Source: Deltaproteobacteria bacterium
Lineage (GTDB): Bacteria > Desulfobacterota > Binatia > DP-6
Direction of reading: 5' to 3'
NCBI GenBank assembly: GCA_005888095.1
Contig: VBKF01000122.1
Span: forward strand, 1-37,349
Length of the DNA: 37,349 bases
Both the position numbers and the translations under genes were made by a program. Numbering within the stretch: position 1 is the first letter of the stretch; every line of letters begins with the position of its first letter. The notes beneath the pieces were generated by a model. It did not search any database. It was not told the origin of the DNA and saw only the letters and a program-made list of their open reading frames with translations. Shown piece after piece: positions 1-6,738 of the stretch.

Positions 1-82
1 CGGGACGGTTCTCGGGGCGGGCGCCGGTGCCGGGATCGCGGCCGCCGGCGACGCCCATCCGCCTTTGGATGGTCCCGGCAGG
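1..82. other. Window edge, no confident gene
   Basis: The plus strand is open in frame 2 from the edge and reads a short Gly/Ala-rich stretch (GTVLGAGAGAGIAAAGD). It resembles the glycine-zipper segments of outer-membrane lipoproteins and could be the tail of a gene cut by the window. The same frame runs on, antisense, across the next gene without a sensible stop, so it may be only a GC-rich shadow frame. I see no promoter, RNA gene or terminator here that I can defend. Confidence 0.15.
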
Positions 83-481
83 TCACGACACCGCGGAGAT
101 CATGTGTCGTGTCCCGCTCATCCGGCGGAAGGGGTAGCGAAGCACCGTCCTCGATTGACGCGGCTCCCGTCGCCTCGCGCTGCACCAGCGGTGCAAGCCT
201 GCCCGGATGAACGATGGGTCGAGCCCGAGAGCCTGGCAGATGCTCTCGAAATCGAGAGGCCGATCGGCGGCGGACGACCGGAACCACGCGTCCGCATCGG
301 CGAAGAGCCGCCTTCCACGCCCGCTCGACGCCGTTGCGTACTTCTGGAAGTCGCTGACGGCACCTTCCAGCACGGCGAGCATCAGGCGCTTCTCTGGTCG
401 GAGCGTGGCCCCGACACCGTCGAGAACCTCCGGGGGGAGGATCGAATTCACCGGCGGTCTGTCTAGCGAAGTCTCCATCAT
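83..481 (-). CDS. Conserved hypothetical protein, 132 aa
   Basis: This is a small soluble protein without a signal peptide or membrane segment. The start at 481 is the first of two adjacent ATG codons and is preceded by GGGAGG (plus-strand 490-495), so the longer reading to 517 is unlikely. The central part reads RRLFADADAWF, followed by FESICQALGLDPSFIRAGLHRW. This resembles, from memory, a family of short hypothetical proteins in deltaproteobacterial genomes that have a 'fE.iCe.LGLdP..iR.gL.RW' core, possibly a small helix-turn-helix-like fold. The C-terminal 40 residues are rich in Arg and Ser. It diverges from the sulfotransferase gene, with about 270 bp between them. The function is unknown; a DNA-binding role is only a guess from the helical core. 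Confidence 0.7.
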   Translation of the reverse strand: MMETSLDRPPVNSILPPEVLDGVGATLRPEKRLMLAVLEGAVSDFQKYATASSGRGRRLFADADAWFRSSAADRPLDFESICQALGLDPSFIRAGLHRWCSARRREPRQSRTVLRYPFRRMSGTRHMISAVS

Positions 482-754
482 GGCGGCATCCTCCCGTTGC
501 AACCTCGCGTACAGCAACGCGCATGCCGTGTCCGAACCGACGTAGGATCGAAGCGTGATCGGGCCGTATCGAGCTGCATGTTCTCACCGGTCGGAATCGG
601 CCGCCCAGTGATCGTCGATCCCGCAATCCGGCGGGGAAGCCGGAACCCGGCGTGGCACCGAACGGCAAGACGGGGCGCCGTGCGACCGCATATCGGTGTC
701 GATGCGGTGATGGACCGGCCTGCCGGTACTGGACGGGGTGGAACGCCGAATCCG

Positions 755-1978
755 ATGCCCTCGGCGGGCGTGAACCGCTGTTTTCAAAGCGGGGCGGGCG
801 GGATCGCGAGCGAGCTCTGGCCGCGGGTGCTCGACCTCGACGAGCGTGCCCTGTTCGCCGAGGCGCGACGGCGGACACGTCTCGAAGACTTCGCCGACGA
901 CGAGACCTTCCACCAGGCCCTCGGTCGTCTCATCTCCTCATACGAGACCGAGGCGCACCTGAAGCTCATCGGGCGCGTCACCGCACGACAGCGCACGATC
1001 CGGCTGCTCATGAACCGGCTGAGCCTGGTCGAGGACCGTGCGCGTCGCCCGGAGATCGCGGGCCAAGAGATACGGAGTCCTCTGTTTCTGACCGGCCTTC
1101 CGCGAAGCGGCACGACGCTTCTCCACGCACTTCTGGCGCAGGATCCCGAAAACCGGGCTCCTCTGCACTGGGAAGCGGTCCTTCCGTCGCCACCGCCCGA
1201 TCGGGACTCGCATGCCGCCGATCCGCGCATCGCCGCCGTCGAGCGGCAGCTGCTCTGGCTTCGGCGGCTGCAGCCGGGGATCCGGCGCATGCATCGGCTC
1301 GGGGCGCGGCTTCCCGCGGAGTGCGCCACCATCATGAGCCACTGCTTCGCGAGCTTCGAGTTCCAGGCGATCCACGACGTTCCGACCTATGAGGCCTGGC
1401 TGGAGACCCGAGACCTCGTTTGCTCCTACGCCTGGCACCGCCGCTTCCTGCAGCACCTCCAGTCGCGATGCCCGGGCGCCCGCCGGGTGCTGAGGGCGCC
1501 CGCACACCTCTTCGGGCTGGCCGCCCTCTTCGCGACGCATCCCGACGCGAGGGTCGTCTTCACGCACCGCGATCCCGTGGCCGCGAGCGAATCCCTCGCG
1601 AGGATCACCGTCGTTCTTCGCAGCGCATTCAGCGACGCGGTGGATCCGGTGGCCGTCGGACGCGAGATGACCGGGCGCTGGGCGACCGCGATGGAGCGGG
1701 CAAGCCGCTACCGCGACACGGGGGTGATCCCGGCAGGGCGGTTCCGCGACGTCCGCTACGTGGACCTGCTGCGCGATCCGATCGGCACGGTCCGACGTGT
1801 CTACGCGGACTGGCAGGTCCCGTTGACGGACGCCGCCGCGCAGCGAATTCGCCGATGCGTCGAGACCACCGCCACGGACGGGCAGCATCAATGCGGTGAT
1901 TCTGCGGCGGAATTCGGGCTCGAGGCCGAGTGGATCCGGGAGCGATATCGGTGGTACCGGGAGCGCTTCGCGGTGTAG
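755..1978 (+). CDS. Sulfotransferase family protein (PAPS-dependent)
   Basis: The protein is predicted to transfer a sulfuryl group from PAPS to an alcohol or amine; the acceptor is unknown. Counting from the ATG at 755 gives 407 aa. The 5'-phosphosulfate-binding loop is clear at residues 113-121 (TGLPRSGTT). The 3'-phosphate region is also recognisable (VVFTHRDPVAASESLARI), with Arg and Ser in the expected places. The layout matches the 'sulfotransferase_3' type common in actinobacteria and deltaproteobacteria, with about 100 helical residues before the P-loop and an ERYRWYRERF tail. The frame is open upstream to 497, but that extension is Arg-rich and low quality. A GTG at 770 is an alternative start, and no convincing ribosome site decides between them. 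It seems to be a single-gene unit. The family call is strong; the start is uncertain. Confidence 0.85.
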   Translation: MPSAGVNRCFQSGAGGIASELWPRVLDLDERALFAEARRRTRLEDFADDETFHQALGRLISSYETEAHLKLIGRVTARQRTIRLLMNRLSLVEDRARRPEIAGQEIRSPLFLTGLPRSGTTLLHALLAQDPENRAPLHWEAVLPSPPPDRDSHAADPRIAAVERQLLWLRRLQPGIRRMHRLGARLPAECATIMSHCFASFEFQAIHDVPTYEAWLETRDLVCSYAWHRRFLQHLQSRCPGARRVLRAPAHLFGLAALFATHPDARVVFTHRDPVAASESLARITVVLRSAFSDAVDPVAVGREMTGRWATAMERASRYRDTGVIPAGRFRDVRYVDLLRDPIGTVRRVYADWQVPLTDAAAQRIRRCVETTATDGQHQCGDSAAEFGLEAEWIRERYRWYRERFAV

Positions 1979-2044
1979 CTGGCGCCAGGTGGCACCGGCC
2001 AGCATCGACTCCGCCAACGGCATGGCGATTGCTGGATGCACCTT

Positions 2045-3341
2045 TCACGAAGGTGTCGAAAGTCCAGGAGGCCTCGAATGACAAAGCTCATCGGAACGGT
2101 GATGCTGCTCTGGCTGGTGTCGATGCCCGTCCGAGCGAGTGCTCACGACGCGTACGATGACTCCGAATCGAATCCGCTGCGGCTCGCTGCTTACGCGCTC
2201 TATCCCGTCGGCTTTGCTCTCGAGTGGCTCATGACGCGGCCGATTCACGTCGTGGTGTCCCAGCCCAAGCTCGAGCCGGTCTTCGGGCACGTGCCGCACG
2301 AGAGCCCCTTCGGGGACTACGAGCCGTATCAGCCGGAGCCACCGTGACGCGCCTCCTTGCAGCCGCGTGGATGCGAGACGGGTCGTCCCATTCCGCGCAG
2401 GTTGGATCGCCGAACTAGACACCGGCTGGCTTGGAGGCGCCGGCTTCTGCCTCCGTCTGCGGCGATATTCCCGGGGCGCGCAGCCTGCCCATCGCCGGAA
2501 GGCACGCGTGAAGTGTGCGTGATCCGAGTAGCCGAGGTCGAGTGCAATGTCGAGGATCTTGGTGTCGGTCTCCTCCAGCACGCCGGCCGCGGTCGCGAAC
2601 CGTGCCCGACCGACCAGCAACTCGTGGGTGACCCCAGCCGCGGCGAGGTAGCGCTGCAAGGTGCGAACGTTCATGCCCAGAAACTCCGCGGTCAGGTGGA
2701 TGTCCGGATAGCCTTCCCACGACAGCATCTCGACCGCCTGGACGATCGACGCGACGAAGTCTCGGGCCGGTGCTGACGCTCTCCATGTATCGACGCTCTC
2801 GCGCGGTGTCTGAAGGTCGCAACCGGGCTGCGGAAGCGGCTCGTCGAGCAGCGCGCGTGGAAGCGTGATGGCTGTTGCGGGTTGCCCGAACCTGAGGTGT
2901 GCAGCGGCCAGAGGCTCGGCGTCACGGGGCACGGCGGATTCGCCGGTCTGCAAATGTACCTCGGCGGGCCGCCAGGTCCCGTCACCTCCGAGGCGAACCA
3001 CCCCGAGCATGAGCATCAGGATGTAGTGATTCGCCTGTTGCCAGCCGTAGTCGAATTTGTCGAACTTGTTCGTGGATACCGAGGCTCTCGATGCGGGCCT
3101 CCTGTCCTGCGAGGAGTCCGAGGTTCTCGATCCCCTGGGTTCGCGCGCCCTCCGCGAGGAGACGCGCGCTGCTCGATGTCGGGATCAGCATCTCGGGGTC
3201 GGTGCGAGCCCAGACGGGTATGCCGGCTCTCGCCAGGACTCGGTCGACGCGTGCGCCGACGCGCTCGAGGACGGCCACGATCGGGGAAATGACGCTCGCT
3301 CGGGTGAGACCTACAGGGTCCATGGCGCGTGGCGAACTCAC
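2045..3341 (-). pseudogene. AraC-family transcriptional regulator, frameshifted
   Basis: Two minus-strand frames together make a damaged AraC regulator with an arabinose-binding-like N-terminal domain (PF12625 type). The first part (3341 or ATG 3323 down to about 3070) reads ISPIVAVLERVGARVDRVL and LGLLAGQEARIESLG. The second part, in another frame from about 3065 on, reads FDKFDYGWQQANHYILMLML and then the C-terminal DNA-binding domain. That domain has both helix-turn-helix units (LTAEFLGMNVRTLQRYLAAA; ILDIALDLGYSDHAHFTRAF, ending in PREYRRRRR near 2446). Family members normally have roughly 50-60 more residues at the junction, so a deletion as well as a frame change is likely. No stop follows the DNA-binding domain until 2045, so the frame runs antisense through the small secreted gene; the natural stop may also be lost. 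A sequencing error cannot be excluded, but two faults favour decay. Its former target is unknown. Confidence 0.7.
2078..2347 (+). CDS. Small secreted hypothetical protein, 89 aa
   Basis: An N-terminal signal peptide is visible (MTKLIGTVMLLWLVSMPVRA, with cleavage likely near ASAHD). The mature chain of about 65 residues has one moderately hydrophobic segment (LAAYALYPVGFALEWLM) followed by an acidic, Pro- and Tyr-rich tail. The start is supported by AGGAG at 2066-2070, seven bases upstream of the ATG; the longer frame from 2036 lacks this. The pattern 'ALYPVGFALEWLmtRPiHvvVsqp...fGh' resembles small hypothetical periplasmic or membrane-anchored proteins of deltaproteobacterial metagenomes, from memory only. 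It lies 99 bp after the sulfotransferase and is antisense to the overextended end of the decayed AraC gene. The function is unknown. Confidence 0.65.
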   Translation: MTKLIGTVMLLWLVSMPVRASAHDAYDDSESNPLRLAAYALYPVGFALEWLMTRPIHVVVSQPKLEPVFGHVPHESPFGDYEPYQPEPP

Positions 3342-3638
3342 GAATCATGCCGATGCCGCAGCGCCCGGCCGAACCCGAATAGGCTGAGATTGTCATGGAC
3401 TTAGCACGGACCGGCCGTTGTTGGCTTTCCCGGGGACGCCAATTCCGGAGGCTCGTGACTCCTAAAGGTAAGAATCCCCGGATCCCGTCATCGATATCGC
3501 TCACCCGGATCGGGAGGTATCACTTGAACCACAGCGTCATGCTCCCGGGACTCGCCAGCACATTCGCATCCACGGCGACCGCGTTCGCGCTGAGCCACCT
3601 ACTCGTCAAGTGAGGTATCCAATGAACCGACAATCGAC
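3342..3638 (+). other. Intergenic region with possible 29-aa ORF
   Basis: This gap of about 300 bp separates the decayed AraC gene from the aspA remnant. It holds a possible peptide gene at 3524-3613: a TTG start six bases after GGAGG (3513-3517), then 29 codons starting LNHSVMLPGLASTFASTATA and ending in a Lys before TGA. The peptide would be mildly hydrophobic. A very similar initiation context recurs about 100 bp later: GAGGTATC plus two bases plus TTGAACC at 3514-3530, and GAGGTATC plus two bases plus ATGAACC at 3612-3628. The repeat suggests a local duplication of a leader, or a small gene translationally linked to aspA. I do not recognise the peptide. No clear promoter or terminator is visible. 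Confidence 0.3.
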
Positions 3639-4222
3639 GTGCATCGCCTCCGCCTTCGCCCTCCGTTCCGCCTCGAGCAGGATCTGCTCGGCGAGAAGCA
3701 GGTGCCGGACGCCGCCTACTGTGGAGTCCAGACGGCTCGCGCGATAGAGAACTTCCAGATCTCCGGCGAGACGATCGCGCGGTACCCCGAGATGATCGAG
3801 GGCCTCGCGCTGGTGAAGATGGCGGCCGCGCGCGCCAACTACGACGTCGGCGCGATGCCGCACGGCGTCCGGGACGCGATCGACGAGGCGGGCCGGGCGA
3901 TCCTCTCCGGCCGCTACCACGACCAGTTCGTGCTGGTCTATACCAGGGCGGCGCCGGAACATCGACGAACATGAACGCCAACGAGGTCATGGCGAACGTC
4001 GCGCTCGAGCTGACCGGTCACTGGAAGGGCGAGTACGCGATCGTCGAGCCGCACGATCATCTCAACATGTCGCAGTCGACCAACGATGCGTATCCGACCG
4101 CGCTCAAGGTCGCGATCCTGCGCTCGAACGACGAGCTGGTCGCGGTCCTGACGGAGCTCGCTCAGCTAACCCGGCTCGATCGCTCGGTGTACAAACGCAA
4201 AGCGTCGAAGAGGAATCGCTAG
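3639..4222 (+). pseudogene. Aspartate ammonia-lyase, truncated and frameshifted
   Basis: The intact family enzyme (about 470 aa, fumarase/aspartase superfamily) deaminates aspartate to fumarate. The first segment (3639-3940) reads [20 protein letters not shown] and [20 protein letters not shown], typical of the aspartase N-terminus. The frame then breaks at the sequence GTCTATACCAG (3937-3947). Removing two bases (a repeated TA) restores [20 protein letters not shown], the next conserved block, which continues as [20 protein letters not shown]. Homology stops near residue 180 after LTELAQL (about 4170). The remaining 15-20 codons to the stop at 4222 are unrelated, so more than half of the enzyme is missing, including the C-terminal signature loop. 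The original start may be the ATG at 3622, which has GAGG upstream. This is a non-functional remnant. Confidence 0.85.
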
Positions 4223-4269
4223 GTGAGCATCGCGCGGCGAGCGTCGCGGCACTTGGCGGAACGCCGAAC

Positions 4270-5184
4270 GTGAGCCGCGAGATCGGCCTGCTCCCGCCTC
4301 GCGCGCGCGGCGTTCGTGGGACCGTTCCGTGCCTCCGGGCGCTGGCGATCGCGCTCCTCGCGGCGCTGCCGTCGTTTCCCGCCCCGTCGACCTTCGCCGA
4401 GGACGAGGAGCCCAAACGGAGTGCCGCCCAACTCGCAGAGGAGTTCTCCGATCCGCTGACGATCGTTCCGCAGCTCTTCATGCAGGATGCGTACACGCCG
4501 GCGAACTACGGCACGACGTCGCCGAGCAACCGGGTGATCATGCGCCTGATCGTGCCACGTGTGCCGAGGTATTCACTCTTTCCGTTCGTCCAGCTCATCC
4601 GCCCGACCTTCTCGCTCGTCACGGTGCCGAGCGGCGGAACCGGCACGCGAACCGGCTTCGGCGACATGCAGCTGTTCGACCTGGCCGTCATCCCGTGGCC
4701 CGGCAAGGAGAGCGGCCTCACGATGGGAGTGGGACCGGTGTTCGTCTTCCCGACCGCGACCGACCGGGTCGGCGGCCAGGGCGCCTGGCAGGTCGGTCCG
4801 GCCTTCGGCGCGGTCTACAAGGGCGTGCCGGAATGGCTCCTCGGCGGCCTGGTGCAGGACCCCATCTCATTCGCCTATACGTCTGGCGGCCGCCGGCCCG
4901 TCGGCACCCTGGCGCTCCAACCGGTCGTGCTCCGGCACCTCTGGCGGGGGCTGTACGCGAAATCGGCCGACGCCAGCTGGGCGATCGACTGGCGCAACGG
5001 CTCCTCGACGACGATACCGCTCAGCTTCGGGCTCGGGTACGTGTTCCTCCGTCCGGGGTCGCCGCCCTTGAACCTGTTCGTGAGCGGAGAGTGGATGGCG
5101 TATCGACGCGACGCCCCGCTGACCGCCCAGACCACCGTCCGGTTCGGCATGACGATCGGCTTTCCGGAGTGGAGACCGTGGTAG
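4270..5184 (+). CDS. Outer-membrane beta-barrel protein, transporter-like
   Basis: This 304-aa protein has a long N-terminal signal region (hydrophobic core ALAIALLAALPSFPAPSTFA, then EDEEPK). The body consists of alternating amphipathic strands rich in Gly, Pro and aromatic residues, for example GFGDMQLFDLAVIPW, GVGPVFVFPTAT and ALQPVVLRHLW, and it ends VRFGMTIGFPEWRPW. The pattern 'fGD.qlf.l...W.....GvGPvfvfPTAt....G.g.WqvGPa' is typical of secreted barrels that databases often label 'neuromedin U' or 'MetA-pathway of phenol degradation-like'. Those labels do not establish a substrate. The start is the GTG at 4270; no ATG precedes the signal region in frame. It is followed 44 bp later by a clear paralogue. 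Confidence 0.7.
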   Translation: MSREIGLLPPRARGVRGTVPCLRALAIALLAALPSFPAPSTFAEDEEPKRSAAQLAEEFSDPLTIVPQLFMQDAYTPANYGTTSPSNRVIMRLIVPRVPRYSLFPFVQLIRPTFSLVTVPSGGTGTRTGFGDMQLFDLAVIPWPGKESGLTMGVGPVFVFPTATDRVGGQGAWQVGPAFGAVYKGVPEWLLGGLVQDPISFAYTSGGRRPVGTLALQPVVLRHLWRGLYAKSADASWAIDWRNGSSTTIPLSFGLGYVFLRPGSPPLNLFVSGEWMAYRRDAPLTAQTTVRFGMTIGFPEWRPW

Positions 5185-5228
5185 CGCCGAGCTCGTCCTC
5201 TTCCCAAGCGTATCCTGCCTGCGGCGCG

Positions 5229-6065
5229 ATGCGACGCGGTGAATGCGCTCTGGCGGTGACGGGCCTTCTGCTCGCCTGCATGCTCGCGAGGACGGCACGA
5301 GGGGAGGAGGCGCCATCTGGACCGCCGTCGATGGAAACCGCGACGGCGCGGGAGCTGGCCAAGGACGCGCGGAATCCTTTCACCGAGTTCGTCGTCGTAC
5401 CGGTCGAGTCGGTGACCGGATTCCGGGTCGGCCCGCGCCGGAGGACCGCGGCGAGCGTGGACGTCCAGCCGCTCGTGCCGTTCTCCATCCATCCGGACTG
5501 GCACCTGATCGTCCGCCCCCTCGTGGCGGCGACGTACGTGCCCGCGCCGGATGCGGAGTTCGGTTTCGAGGACCTGCAGACGTCGGTGTTCCTGACCCCG
5601 GCGAAGAGCAGCCCGTGGGTCTGGGGAGTCGGGCCGGTCGTGCAGGTGCCGACGGCGACCAGCGATGCCCTCGGGACGGGCAAGTGGTCCGCGGGACCGA
5701 CGGGAGCCCTGATCTACTCCGAGGGACCGTGGCTGAACGGCGTCCTCGCGCACCATCTCGCGTCGTTCGCGGGCTCGCAGCATCGGGACCGCGTGAGCTC
5801 GACCTACCTGGAACCGCTGCTGAGCTACAATTTCGAGAGCGGCTGGTACGTCCAGTGCGATCCGGCGATCACGTACGACTGGAACGCGCCGTCGCGGGAC
5901 GCCTGGACGGTTCCGGTGGGCGCGGACATCGGGAAGGCGCTCAAGGTCCGGGCGGTCGCCTTGGCGTTGCAGCTCGGCGCGTACGACTTCGTGAAGCATC
6001 CCGACGGCGCCGCCGAATCGATCGTCCGCGCGCAGGTGACGTTCTTCTTTCCCGCCGGACGGTAG
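5229..6065 (+). CDS. Outer-membrane beta-barrel protein, paralogue of preceding gene
   Basis: This 278-aa protein has an N-terminal signal peptide (LAVTGLLLACMLARTARGEEA). The frame is open far upstream, but the ATG at 5229 gives a proper secretion signal and avoids overlap with the preceding gene. The mature part shares the neighbour's architecture and motifs: FEDLQTSVFLTPA, WGVGPVVQVPTATSDALGTG and KWSAGPTGALIYS, with a final strand AQVTFFFPAGR. Matching blocks in both proteins (GvGPv..vPTAT, W.vGP..a, LeP.l..nf..Gwy) indicate tandem duplication followed by divergence. It is probably an outer-membrane channel or structural barrel; the ligand is unknown. It is likely co-transcribed with the gene before it. 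Confidence 0.7.
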   Translation: MRRGECALAVTGLLLACMLARTARGEEAPSGPPSMETATARELAKDARNPFTEFVVVPVESVTGFRVGPRRRTAASVDVQPLVPFSIHPDWHLIVRPLVAATYVPAPDAEFGFEDLQTSVFLTPAKSSPWVWGVGPVVQVPTATSDALGTGKWSAGPTGALIYSEGPWLNGVLAHHLASFAGSQHRDRVSSTYLEPLLSYNFESGWYVQCDPAITYDWNAPSRDAWTVPVGADIGKALKVRAVALALQLGAYDFVKHPDGAAESIVRAQVTFFFPAGR

Positions 6066-6170
6066 CCGGATGGCGATGCCACGTTCGATGCTCCCCCGAC
6101 TTCGACTTCCCGGATGAAACCGGCGACACCGCGCCTTGACCTTCTCCCCCCGGGGGTTCAAAAGACCGGG

Positions 6171-6728
6171 ATGACCGTGGGCCGTGCCGGGCGCTTGCGA
6201 AGCATTCGCATCGTCGCCGCGGTCGTCCTCGCCACGCTTCTTGCAAGCTGTACAGGCCTAAAGCGAACCGTCGGCGGGTGGTTAAGGTTCAAGAAGCCGG
6301 CGCCCGAAACCACGGAGAGTTCGACACGCACGGCGCGCGTCTACTACGCGGCGGTCGACGGGTTGAAGGTGTACAGCGAGCCGTCCGCCTCCTCGAAGGT
6401 CGTCGGGACGCTCGCGTTGCACGAGAAGGTCACGCGCTCCAGGCTCAAACAGGGCTACGCGTACGTGGAGAGCTCCACGAGCGGTGTGAAAGGCTGGGTC
6501 AGTAACGCGCGGCTCATCTGGCACCTGCCGACGCCCGCCGCACGAGGCCCCGCCGAGGCGCAACCCGAAGCGCCCGAGGCCACGGAGCCGGAAGCCCCCG
6601 AGCCGACCGCGCCGGCGGAGGAGCCGCCGACGACGACCACGACGACGACCGCCCCCGCTCCACGCGCGCCCCGGAGGTCGACGACGACACTACCCGGCGT
6701 CCCGCCATCGATCTTCAATCCGTATTGA
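6171..6728 (+). CDS. SH3-domain lipoprotein
   Basis: The signal sequence ends in a lipobox (LLASC, Cys27 when started at ATG 6171), so this 185-aa protein should be lipidated and membrane-anchored. Residues about 55-115 form a bacterial SH3 (SH3b/SH3_3) domain: VYYAAVDGLKVYSEPSASSK, VVGTLALHEKV, YAYVESSTSGVKGWVSNARL. Such domains usually bind peptidoglycan peptides or other envelope ligands. The C-terminal 70 residues are a low-complexity linker of Pro, Ala, Glu and Thr with a run of Thr codons (about 6628-6652). It ends FNPY and could span the periplasm. The longer frame from 6114 would place the lipobox too deep. It ends 10 bp before the DUF389 gene, so the two may be transcribed together. 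Confidence 0.75.
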   Translation: MTVGRAGRLRSIRIVAAVVLATLLASCTGLKRTVGGWLRFKKPAPETTESSTRTARVYYAAVDGLKVYSEPSASSKVVGTLALHEKVTRSRLKQGYAYVESSTSGVKGWVSNARLIWHLPTPAARGPAEAQPEAPEATEPEAPEPTAPAEEPPTTTTTTTAPAPRAPRRSTTTLPGVPPSIFNPY

Positions 6729-6738
6729 ATCGCCGGCC

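Noticed and set aside
1978-2020. Hairpin-like GGCGCC/GGTGCC sequence after the sulfotransferase stop
   Set aside because: The arms pair only partly and no T-run follows, so it was not called a terminator.
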